Assembly (NCBI RefSeq): GCF_012927165.1
Contig: NZ_JABBGA010000003.1
Coordinates: 62,001-126,000 of the forward strand
From: Zoogloea dura
GTDB lineage: Bacteria; Pseudomonadota; Gammaproteobacteria; Burkholderiales; Rhodocyclaceae
DNA: 64,000 nt
Direction of reading: 5' to 3'
Shown here in pieces: positions 10,006 to 18,185 of the stretch (its first letter is position 1; the number at the start of each line of letters is the position of its first letter). Under the pieces are notes generated by a model that was not told the origin of the DNA, did not search any database, and saw only the letters and a program-made list of their open reading frames with translations. Made by a program: the position numbers and the translations under genes.

Positions 10006-13000
10006 GTGACCATCCATGTCGCCCTCAATCACCTGACCTCCTACAAGTACGACCGCCCGATCAACGTGGGTCCCCAGGTCGTCCGTCTGCGCCCCGCTCC
10101 CCACAGCCGCACCCGCATCCTGTCCTACTCGCTGCGCGTGCTGCCCAAGCCCCACTTCATCAACTGGCAACAGGACCCGCAGGCCAACTACCTGGCCCGC
10201 CTGGTCTTCCCGGAGAAGGTCACCGAATTCAGCGTCGAGGTGGACCTGGTCGCCGAAATGTCGGTGATCAACCCCTTCGACTTCTTCCTGGAGCCCGAGG
10301 CCGAGAATTTCCCCTTCGAGTACGCAGGCGCCCTCAGCCACGAGCTGGCCCCGTACCGCCTGAAGGAAGAAGCCACCCCCGAATTCCAGAAGTACCTGGA
10401 CACCATTCCCCGCGACAAGCTGCGCATGGTGGACTTCCTGGTCAAGATCAACGCCGACCTGCAGAAGCACATCGGCTACGTGATCCGCATGGAGCCCGGC
10501 GTGCAGACGCCCGAGGAGACCCTCGCCAAGCGCACCGGCTCGTGCCGCGACTCGGCCTGGCTGCTGGTCCAGCTGCTGCGCCACCTGGGCCTGGCGGCGC
10601 GCTTCGTGTCCGGCTACCTGATCCAGTTGAAGGCCGACGTGAAGTCCCTCGACGGCCCCTCCGGCACCGAGGTGGACTTCACCGACCTGCACGCCTGGAC
10701 CGAGGTCTACCTGCCCGGCGCCGGCTGGGTCGGCCTCGACCCGACCTCCGGCCTGTTCGCCGGTGAGGGCCACATCCCGCTGGCCGCCTCGCCCGACCCC
10801 TCCTCCGCAGCCCCGGTGTCCGGCCTGATCGATGAGTGCGAGTGCGAGTTCGAGCACGTCATGAAGGTCACCCGGGTCAAGGAAGCGCCCCGCGTCACCA
10901 AGCCCTACACCGAAGAGCAGTGGGCCGAGATCGAAGCCCTCGGCCATCTCATCGACACCGACATCGAAGCCCACGACATGCGCCTGACCATGGGCGGCGA
11001 GCCGACCTTCGTGTCGATCGACGACCCGGACGGCGCCGAATGGAACACCGAGGCGATGGGCCCCACCAAGCGCGTCCGCGCCGAGGACCTCTACCACCGC
11101 CTGCGCGACAAGTACGCCCCCACCGGCCTGGCCCACTTCGGCCAGGGCAAGTGGTACCCCGGCGAGCAGCTGCCGCGCTGGTCGCTGACCTGCTTCTGGC
11201 GCAAGGACGGCCAGCCGGTGTGGACCCGCCCCGACCTGATCGCCGATGCCTCCACCCCCGGTGAAGTCACCGTGGACAAGGCCCACACCTTCCTCGCCGG
11301 CGTGGCCTCGCGCCTGGCCGTGGACCAGCGCCGGGTCTTCCCCGCCTACGAGGATGCCTTCTACTACCTGTGGCGCGAGCGCCGCCTGCCGGGCAACGTG
11401 GATCCCTTCGATGCCCGCCTCGACGACCCGCTCGAGCGCGACCGCATCCGCCGCGTGTATGAGCACGGCCTGCCCAACCCGGTCGGCTACGTGCTGCCCA
11501 TCTCCATCAACAACTGGACCGGCGCCTGGCAGACCGGGCCGTGGTTCCTGCGCGACGAGCGCTGCTACCTGATCCCCGGCGACTCCCCGGTGGGCTACCG
11601 CCTGCCGCTGGACTCCCAGCCCTGGGTGACGAAGGGCGAGTACCCCTACGTCCACCCGACGGACAGCCACCAGGTCTTCCCGCCGCTGCCCGAGTACAAG
11701 GCGATCCGCCGCCAGCTGCCGGGCGGCCAGACCGCGGTGCTCAACGCCCTGTCGGACGACGAACCCGGCTTCGGCTCCTCCGCTGCGGCCCGCGCCGCCG
11801 CCGCCCTGAAGGCCGCCCGCGACGCCGAGAAGCAGTCCCCCACCGACCGCCAGCCGGCCCAGTTCGAGTCCGCCAACTGGATCGTCCGCACCGCCATGTG
11901 CGCAGAGACCCGCAACGGCACCATGCACATCTTCATGCCGCCGCTGTCGAGCCTGGAGAAGTACCTGGAACTGGTCACCGCCATCGAAGCCACCGCCGAG
12001 GACCTCGCCATGCCGGTGGTCATCGAGGGCTACGAGCCGCCCTCCGACCCACGCCTGCAGCACTTCCGCATCACTCCCGACCCGGGCGTGATCGAGGTCA
12101 ACATCCACCCGTCCAGCAACTGGGAAGAGCTGGTGGACCGCACCACCCACCTGTATGAGGCGGCCCATTACTCGCGCCTGACCACCGAGAAGTTCATGGT
12201 GGATGGCCGCCACACCGGCACCGGCGGCGGCAACCACTTCGTGCTCGGCGGCGCCACGCCGTCCGATTCGCCCTTCCTGCGGCGCCCGGACCTGCTGCGC
12301 AGCCTGGTCTCCTACTGGCACAACCACCCCAGCCTGTCTTACCTGTTCTCCGGCCTGTTCATCGGCCCGACCAGCCAGGCGCCGCGCATCGACGAAGCCC
12401 GCAACGACTCCGTATATGAAATCGAGACGGCCTTCCGCCAGTTCCCGCCCCCGGGCGAGAGCCTGCAGCCGTGGCTGATCGACCGCCTGCTGCGCAACCT
12501 GCTGATCGACGTCACCGGCAACACCCACCGCTCCGAGTTCTGCATCGACAAGCTCTACTCGCCCGACGGCCCCACCGGCCGCCTCGGCCTGCTCGAGCTG
12601 CGCGCCTTCGAGATGCCGCCCCATGCCCGCATGTCGCTGGCCCAGCAGCTCCTGCTGCGCGGCCTGCTGGCCCGCTTCTGGGAAACCCCCTACGCGCCGG
12701 AACGCCTGGTGCGCTGGGGCACCGAGCTGCACGACCGCTTCCTGCTGCCGCACTTCGTGCAGCAGGACTTCAGCGACGTGATGGAAGACATGCAGGCCCA
12801 CGGCCTGGACTTCAAGCCGGAGTGGTTTGCCCCCCACATGGAGTTCCGCTTCCCCAAGATCGGCGACTTCGCGGTGCGCGGCATCGAGGTGGAGCTGCGC
12901 AGCGCCCTCGAGCCCTGGCATGTGATGGGTGAGGAAGGCGCCATCGGCGGCACCGTGCGCTTCGTCGATTCGTCGGTGGAACGCCTGCAGGTCAAGGTCA

Positions 13001-13386
13001 GCGGCATGTCCGACGACCGCTTCCAGCTCGCCGTGAATGGCCGCAGCGTGCCGCTGCAGCCCACCGGCACCGTGGGCGAGCACGTGGCCGGGGTGCGCTA
13101 CCGCGCCTGGCAACCGCCGTCCTGCCTGCACCCGACCATCCCGTCCCACGCCCCGCTGGTCTTCGACCTGGTGGATACCTGGACCGGGCGCTCCCTGGGC
13201 GGCTGCCAGTACCACGTGTCGCACCCGGGCGGGCGCAGCTTCGAGACCTTCCCGATCAATGCCTTCGAAGCCGAGAGCCGCCGCCTGGCCCGCTTCTTCC
13301 GCATGGGCCACACCCCGGGCGCGCCCAAGGTGACGACCTCCCCGGTCGAGCGGGAATTCCCCTTCACCCTCGACCTGCGTCGCTGA
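10006..13386 (+). CDS. Transglutaminase-like / DUF2126 putative amidoligase
   Basis: A 1126-residue two-part protein. Residues ~1-290 form a bacterial transglutaminase-like region with a complete catalytic triad: C180 ([12 protein letters not shown]), H229 ([12 protein letters not shown]) and D245 (WVGLDPTSG). Residues ~315-1126 are DUF2126 (from [18 protein letters not shown]), a family classed as a putative amidoligase. No signal peptide is seen, so it is likely cytoplasmic. It is the first of three genes (10006-16999) whose families co-occur widely and are proposed, from comparative genomics, to build or modify peptides. Substrate and product are unknown. The start codon is a GTG (frame begins GTG-ACC-ATC) after the GGAG-like sequence at 9994-9998. 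A sigma-54 promoter lies just upstream. Confidence 0.88.
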   Translation: MTIHVALNHLTSYKYDRPINVGPQVVRLRPAPHSRTRILSYSLRVLPKPHFINWQQDPQANYLARLVFPEKVTEFSVEVDLVAEMSVINPFDFFLEPEAENFPFEYAGALSHELAPYRLKEEATPEFQKYLDTIPRDKLRMVDFLVKINADLQKHIGYVIRMEPGVQTPEETLAKRTGSCRDSAWLLVQLLRHLGLAARFVSGYLIQLKADVKSLDGPSGTEVDFTDLHAWTEVYLPGAGWVGLDPTSGLFAGEGHIPLAASPDPSSAAPVSGLIDECECEFEHVMKVTRVKEAPRVTKPYTEEQWAEIEALGHLIDTDIEAHDMRLTMGGEPTFVSIDDPDGAEWNTEAMGPTKRVRAEDLYHRLRDKYAPTGLAHFGQGKWYPGEQLPRWSLTCFWRKDGQPVWTRPDLIADASTPGEVTVDKAHTFLAGVASRLAVDQRRVFPAYEDAFYYLWRERRLPGNVDPFDARLDDPLERDRIRRVYEHGLPNPVGYVLPISINNWTGAWQTGPWFLRDERCYLIPGDSPVGYRLPLDSQPWVTKGEYPYVHPTDSHQVFPPLPEYKAIRRQLPGGQTAVLNALSDDEPGFGSSAAARAAAALKAARDAEKQSPTDRQPAQFESANWIVRTAMCAETRNGTMHIFMPPLSSLEKYLELVTAIEATAEDLAMPVVIEGYEPPSDPRLQHFRITPDPGVIEVNIHPSSNWEELVDRTTHLYEAAHYSRLTTEKFMVDGRHTGTGGGNHFVLGGATPSDSPFLRRPDLLRSLVSYWHNHPSLSYLFSGLFIGPTSQAPRIDEARNDSVYEIETAFRQFPPPGESLQPWLIDRLLRNLLIDVTGNTHRSEFCIDKLYSPDGPTGRLGLLELRAFEMPPHARMSLAQQLLLRGLLARFWETPYAPERLVRWGTELHDRFLLPHFVQQDFSDVMEDMQAHGLDFKPEWFAPHMEFRFPKIGDFAVRGIEVELRSALEPWHVMGEEGAIGGTVRFVDSSVERLQVKVSGMSDDRFQLAVNGRSVPLQPTGTVGEHVAGVRYRAWQPPSCLHPTIPSHAPLVFDLVDTWTGRSLGGCQYHVSHPGGRSFETFPINAFEAESRRLARFFRMGHTPGAPKVTTSPVEREFPFTLDLRR

Positions 13387-13410
13387 GCAACTCAAGCGCG
13401 ACAGGCGGAT

Positions 13411-13460
13411 GCAACGACACCCGCTGCGGAGGCACCCGCCTCCGCAGCCCGGGTCGTTGC
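13411..13460 (+). promoter_or_regulatory. Long stem-loop between the first two amidoligase-cluster genes
   Basis: GCAACGAC (13411-13418) pairs with GTCGTTGC (13453-13460), and inside it GCTGCGGAGGC pairs perfectly with GCCTCCGCAGC around an ACCC loop. The result is a ~50-nt, very stable hairpin in the 129-base gap between the genes. No T-run follows. It may act as a processing or stability element that sets unequal expression of the two messages (inference). Confidence 0.6.
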
Positions 13461-13515
13461 GTCAACGCCAACTCTGCCATTTCCCGAATGCCGGTAAGAG
13501 TGTTAGCTTCTGCCG

Positions 13516-16041
13516 ATGCCCAGTTCGATCCTCTCCCACTATCCCTACCGTCCCGACAGCTATGACGAGCTCTTCGGCGAAGACGGCGTACGCCCCCACT
13601 GGCAGGAATTCCTCGACCACATCGACGAATCCAGCGCCGATGTACTGAAGGCCCGCGCGGCCCAGCTGGCGCGGGGAATCCAGCAGAACGGGGTCACCTA
13701 CAACGTCTATGCCGACCCCCGCGGCACCGACCGCCCGTGGTCCCTCGACCTGCTCCCGCTGATCCTTCCCACCGAGGAATGGCGCGGCATTTCCGCCGCC
13801 ATCAGCCAGCGCGTACGCCTGCTCGACGCCCTGCTGGGCGACCTTTACGGTGACCAGACGACCCTCGCCGAGGGGCTGCTGCCCCCCGAACTGGTCTTTG
13901 GACACAAAGGTTTTCATTGGCCGTGCAAGGGCATCAAGCCCGCCGGTGGCGCCTTCCTGCATCTCTACGCCGCCGACCTGGCACGCTCGCCGGACGGGCA
14001 TTGGTGGGTCATCGCCGACCGCACCCAGTCCCCCTCCGGGGCCGGCTATGCACTGGAAAACCGCCTGCTGGTGTCGCGCGCCTTCCCCGACCTGTTCCGC
14101 GACCTGCAGGTGCAGACCCTGGCCGGCTTCTTCCGCGGCCTGCAGCGCAGCCTGGGCAGCCAGGCCCCGACCGACGGCGAGCATCCCCTGACGGTGCTGC
14201 TGACCCCGGGGCCCTTCAACGAAACCTACTTCGAACACGTCTACCTGGCCCGCTACCTGGGTTTTCCCCTGGTCGAGGGCCAGGACCTGACGGTGCGCCA
14301 CGACACCGTCTATCTCAAGACCGTCTCCGGCCTGAAGCGGGTGCATGCCATCCTGCGCCGCCTCGACGACGACTTCTGCGACCCGGTCGAGCTGCGGGCC
14401 GATTCTGCTCTGGGCGTGCCCGGCCTGCTCGGCGCGGTGCGCGCCGGCCGCGTGCTGGTGGCCAACGCGCTGGGCAGCGGCCTGCTCGAATCCGCCGCCC
14501 TGCCCGGCTTCCTGCCCGGCATCTCGCGCCACTTGCTGGGCGAGGAGCTGATGATGCCCTCGGTGGCCACCTGGTGGTGCGGCGAGGAGCCGGCCAAAGC
14601 CGTGGTGCTCAAGCACCTGCGCGAGCTGGTCATCAAGCCCACCTTCCCCGGCGGCGGCAGCGACGTGATCTTTGGCGACCAGCTCGATGCCCCCCAGTTG
14701 GCTGCCCTCGCCGCGCGCATCGAGGCCGACCCCTCCGCCTTCGTGGCCCAGGAGCTGGTCAAACTGTCGCGCGCCCCGGCATGGACCGGCGGCCACCGGC
14801 GCAAGCTGATGACCCGGGCCATGGGCCTGCGCGTCTATGCGGCGATCACGCCGGAAGGCTACAGCGTGCTGCCCGGTGGCCTGGCCCGGGTGGCCGGCAT
14901 GGACAACACCCGCATCCTGACCATGCAGAAGGGCGGCAGCAGCAAGGACACCTGGGTGCCGTCCGACGGCCCGGTGTCCACCTTCAGCCTGCTGCAGAAC
15001 ACTCTGCGGGTCAGCGACCTGATCGGCGAAACCGGCACCCTGTCGTCGCGCCTGGCCGAGAACCTGTTCTGGTTCGGCCGCTACGGCGAGCGCTGCGACG
15101 CGGTCGCCCGGCTGGCCCGGCTGGCCCTGTCGCGCCTCTCCGAGGGGCGCCGCACCGAAAGGGCCGGCGCCCTGTCGGTGATGCTCGACCTGGCCGCCGG
15201 TGCCGGACTGATCGAGGGAGAAGTCTCCGCCACCCCGCTCGCCAAGGCCGAGCTCGACCTGTTCCGGGCCGTCCTCGACCGCCGCGCCGAATGCGGCCTG
15301 GCGGCCAACCTGCAGCGCCTGACCTGGTGTGCCACCCAGGCCCGCGAACACCTGTCGCTGGACCACTGGCACGCCCTCAAACGCCTGTCGGCAGAGATCG
15401 AGAGCGCCCGCGGGCGGGTCAGCGACGTCTCCGCCCTGCTCGAATTCCTCGACGAAGCCCTGACCACCTTTGTGTCCCTGTCCGGCTTCGCCATGGACAA
15501 CATGACCCGTGACATGGGCTGGCGCCTGCACATCGTGGGCCGTCGCCTGGAGCGCCTGGACAACCTGTCCGGCCGCCTGGCGCGCTTCCTGCGGCGCTAC
15601 GCCGAGGTGGCCGGCCCGCTGCACCGGGAGCTGGCGGTAGAGGCCCTGCTGGAGCTGTGCGACTCGATCATCACCTACCGGACCCGCTACCGGGCCCAGC
15701 CCGAGCTGCTGCCCGCCATGCACCTGCTCACCATGGATGATGCCAACCCCCACGCCCTGGCCTTCCAGGCCCGCATGCTCAGCAACTACCTCAAGACCTT
15801 CGAGACCGACGGTGTGGAGCTGGGCGTGGCGGAACTCGACCGGGCCTTCGGCGCCGTCCAGGCCTTCCCCTGGGCACACCTTGAGTCCCTCTGCCCCGAA
15901 CCCGAACGGCGCGAAGCCGTCCTGCAGCTGGCCGATCTGCTGGATCACCTGGCCCGGGCCGGCCGCCACCTGTCCGATCGCCTGGCCATGCGCTTTTTCA
16001 GCCACGTGGGCATCGCCGGCCAGGCCACCTTCGCCGCCTGA
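13516..16041 (+). CDS. Circularly permuted ATP-grasp / Alpha-E fusion protein
   Basis: An 841-residue protein fusing two families that are often separate genes. Residues ~60-470 are a circularly permuted ATP-grasp enzyme (DUF404/DUF407 type), with ITYN-type start NGVTYNVYADPRG and the nucleotide-binding stretch ELVIKPTFPGGGSDV. Residues ~505-835 are an all-helical Alpha-E (DUF403) domain beginning SSRLAENLFWFGRYGERCD. ATP-grasp enzymes of this type are predicted to form amide or peptide bonds using ATP; Alpha-E has no known activity and always travels with them. It sits 129 bases after the DUF2126 gene and 25 bases before the second transglutaminase. The fusion directly supports joint function. 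Confidence 0.9.
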   Translation: MPSSILSHYPYRPDSYDELFGEDGVRPHWQEFLDHIDESSADVLKARAAQLARGIQQNGVTYNVYADPRGTDRPWSLDLLPLILPTEEWRGISAAISQRVRLLDALLGDLYGDQTTLAEGLLPPELVFGHKGFHWPCKGIKPAGGAFLHLYAADLARSPDGHWWVIADRTQSPSGAGYALENRLLVSRAFPDLFRDLQVQTLAGFFRGLQRSLGSQAPTDGEHPLTVLLTPGPFNETYFEHVYLARYLGFPLVEGQDLTVRHDTVYLKTVSGLKRVHAILRRLDDDFCDPVELRADSALGVPGLLGAVRAGRVLVANALGSGLLESAALPGFLPGISRHLLGEELMMPSVATWWCGEEPAKAVVLKHLRELVIKPTFPGGGSDVIFGDQLDAPQLAALAARIEADPSAFVAQELVKLSRAPAWTGGHRRKLMTRAMGLRVYAAITPEGYSVLPGGLARVAGMDNTRILTMQKGGSSKDTWVPSDGPVSTFSLLQNTLRVSDLIGETGTLSSRLAENLFWFGRYGERCDAVARLARLALSRLSEGRRTERAGALSVMLDLAAGAGLIEGEVSATPLAKAELDLFRAVLDRRAECGLAANLQRLTWCATQAREHLSLDHWHALKRLSAEIESARGRVSDVSALLEFLDEALTTFVSLSGFAMDNMTRDMGWRLHIVGRRLERLDNLSGRLARFLRRYAEVAGPLHRELAVEALLELCDSIITYRTRYRAQPELLPAMHLLTMDDANPHALAFQARMLSNYLKTFETDGVELGVAELDRAFGAVQAFPWAHLESLCPEPERREAVLQLADLLDHLARAGRHLSDRLAMRFFSHVGIAGQATFAA

Positions 16042-16066
16042 GCGGCCAGCAAGGATCTGTTCCCTC

Positions 16067-16999
16067 ATGACCCGCCGCGTCGCCTATACCGTCATCCACG
16101 AGACCGAGTACCCCGCCTGCGGCGTCCCGGTCTCGCTGGCCCAGCACCTGCTCCACCTGATCCCCCGGAAACTGCCGTGGCAGACCCGCGAGTCGGGCCA
16201 GATCACCATCGAGCCGGCCCTGGCCCAGCTGGAGGAAGGCGAGGACGCCTTCGGCAACCCGGTGGCCTGGCTGTCCCTCGACACCCCCCACGATGGACTG
16301 CTCGTACGCGCCGAAAGCCATGTCACGGTGATCGGCCGGGAGCTGCCCAAGCCCGACGACTCCCCCCTCTGGGAGAGCGTGCGCGACAGCCTGCGCTACC
16401 ACCCCAAGCCCCGCAGCGCCGACTCCCTGGACGCCCTGCGCTACCTCTATGCCTCGCCCCGGGTGCCCCGTGACGCACTACTGGCCGAATTCGCCGCCAC
16501 CGCCTTCAAGCCGGGCCTGCCCCTGCTGGTCGCCACCAAGGCGCTGATGGACCTGATCTTCAAGACCTTCACCTTCGATGCCAAGGCCACCGAGGTGAGC
16601 ACCCCGGTGCACGAGGTGCTCAAGCGCAAGCGCGGTGTCTGCCAGGATTTTGCCCACCTGATGATTGCCGCCCTGCGCTCGGTCGGCATCCCGGCCCGCT
16701 ACATGTCCGGCTACCTGCTGACCGACCCACCGCCGGGCAAGCCCCGCCTGATCGGCGCCGACGCATCCCACGCCTGGGTCTCCGTGTGGTGCCCACGCAA
16801 TGGCTGGGTGGAATACGACCCCACCAACGGCATCCAGCCCGATGTGCGTCACGTCACCCTGGGCTGGGGGCGGGATTTCCAGGACGTCTCGCCGCTACGC
16901 GGGGTGATCCTCGGCGGCCTCGCCCAGGCCCCTGAAGTGCGCGTCACCGTGATGCCGGACTCGGAGAAGGCAGCCCCGCGGAGCCCGGCCGGAGCCTGA
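16067..16999 (+). CDS. Transglutaminase-like cysteine protease/transferase
   Basis: A 310-residue bacterial transglutaminase-like protein. The N-terminal beta-rich part starts RRVAYTVIHETEY; the catalytic core shows C192 (RGVCQDFAHLM), H235 (ASHAWVSVW) and D251 (VEYDPTNG). No signal peptide. Start at 16067, preceded by AAGGAT; a longer reading frame reaching back to 15737 overlaps the upstream gene and is rejected. Enzymes of this superfamily cleave or transfer at amide bonds. In this cluster it may hydrolyse or remodel the peptide made by its neighbours. Its last 56 bases overlap the end of the convergent beta-helix gene, which is unusual in this window. Confidence 0.9.
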   Translation: MTRRVAYTVIHETEYPACGVPVSLAQHLLHLIPRKLPWQTRESGQITIEPALAQLEEGEDAFGNPVAWLSLDTPHDGLLVRAESHVTVIGRELPKPDDSPLWESVRDSLRYHPKPRSADSLDALRYLYASPRVPRDALLAEFAATAFKPGLPLLVATKALMDLIFKTFTFDAKATEVSTPVHEVLKRKRGVCQDFAHLMIAALRSVGIPARYMSGYLLTDPPPGKPRLIGADASHAWVSVWCPRNGWVEYDPTNGIQPDVRHVTLGWGRDFQDVSPLRGVILGGLAQAPEVRVTVMPDSEKAAPRSPAGA

Positions 17000-18152
17000 T
17001 CCCGGCACTCTGAAAGGCCCCCGGCGCCCACTTCGCCGGCACAAGCAGGGGCGTCGTCCCGACCGGGAAGCTGAACTCCGCAGTGGGCACGAGCTCGGCC
17101 TCGGTGGTCGGCGACGGCATGTCGACCTGCCCCCGCAGCGACGAATCCTCCGGCAGGCTGAACGCCAGACTCTCCGTCTCCAGGGCCCCCGGGCGCAGCA
17201 GATGATTGCCCTGGTGCGTGCCGGGCAGCACCAGGTCGAACAGCCCCAGGCCAGCCAGCAGGTTGTTGCGCGTCACCACCGTGGTGTTCGCCGGCAGGCG
17301 GCTGCCCCACACCCGGGCGAACAGGGCCGGACGCCAGCCCTCGCTGATCAGGGTGTTATGCGACAGCACCAGCCGGTTTTCCGGCCACACGGACGATTCG
17401 GCGCCGTAGGCCACCATGGTGATGTTGGAACTGGCGCGGCTCTGCCCGATCACGTTGCCCACCACCAGCGCCACCCCGCCATTGGGAAACTCGAGCTCGT
17501 AGGAAGCGCGGCCGTCCCGCCCGTCCACCAGCAGGTTGTAGCGGATCTCGCTACGCGCCGCCCGGCTCTTCAGGAGATGCCCCAGGTAGCCGCCGTGGAA
17601 GCGGCTGCCCTCCACCGACAGGTGGCGGATCCGCCCGGCATAGAGCAGGTGGTGCAGGGACAGACTGTCCTGTGGCGCGCGGCTGAAAATGCTGTCCCGC
17701 ACCTGCAGCTCGGTGTCGGCATCGTTGCCGGTGAGGATGGCCGTCTCATTGCCCTCGAAGACGCAGTTGCCGATCTCCAGGCTCCCTTTCTCGAGACGGA
17801 TCCCGGCACCATTGTGGTCTGTGGCACGGGCACCGCGAAACTCGATGTTGGCCACCTTGAAGCGCCCGCCGGCAAACACCCAGATGCCCTTGCCCTCGGC
17901 ACTGCTACCCGCCGCCTCGAGCACCGGACGCTGGCCGATCCCCCGGATCTCGAGGCTGCGCTGCCTCCACACCGCTACATCGCCCCGGTAGGTACCGGGC
18001 TGGATGAGCACGGTATCGCCGTCCTTCGCCAACCGGGCGGCCTCGGCGATGCGGGTGATGGCCTCCAGCGGGCCGACCGTAAGGGTCGCCGCCTGGGCCG
18101 ACGCACTGCACGCCGCCAGCACGACAGCGATCAATGGGATCGATGGTTTCAC
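16944..18152 (-). CDS. Exported right-handed parallel beta-helix protein
   Basis: A 402-residue protein with a short N-terminal signal. Both a signal peptidase I site (ASAQA-A) and a lipobox (LAAC) can be read, so lipoprotein status is open. The body is a series of short beta-helix coils, e.g. GIRLEKGSLEIGNCVFEGNE and LVLSHNTLISEGWRPALFAR, as in pectate-lyase-like folds. The start is a GTG preceded by AGGAG; an ATG two bases further upstream is out of frame. It follows the polymerase gene by 33 bases and probably shares its transcript. Such proteins often bind or cleave polysaccharide, but catalytic residues cannot be assigned. It converges on, and overlaps by 56 bases, the transglutaminase gene. 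Confidence 0.78.
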   Translation of the reverse strand: MKPSIPLIAVVLAACSASAQAATLTVGPLEAITRIAEAARLAKDGDTVLIQPGTYRGDVAVWRQRSLEIRGIGQRPVLEAAGSSAEGKGIWVFAGGRFKVANIEFRGARATDHNGAGIRLEKGSLEIGNCVFEGNETAILTGNDADTELQVRDSIFSRAPQDSLSLHHLLYAGRIRHLSVEGSRFHGGYLGHLLKSRAARSEIRYNLLVDGRDGRASYELEFPNGGVALVVGNVIGQSRASSNITMVAYGAESSVWPENRLVLSHNTLISEGWRPALFARVWGSRLPANTTVVTRNNLLAGLGLFDLVLPGTHQGNHLLRPGALETESLAFSLPEDSSLRGQVDMPSPTTEAELVPTAEFSFPVGTTPLLVPAKWAPGAFQSAGIRLRPGSAGLPSPSPASR

Positions 18153-18185
18153 ATCTGCACTCCTGTTTCGGTCACGCCCGCCGGA

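Noticed and set aside
9988-13395. Minus-strand frame of 1135 codons opposite the DUF2126 gene
   Set aside because: The plus strand has transglutaminase triads and DUF2126 motifs; the antisense frame is a low-complexity G/A/V/Q/H-rich sequence typical of high-GC shadows. The same holds for 13462-16068, 51596-55588 and 59589-61985.
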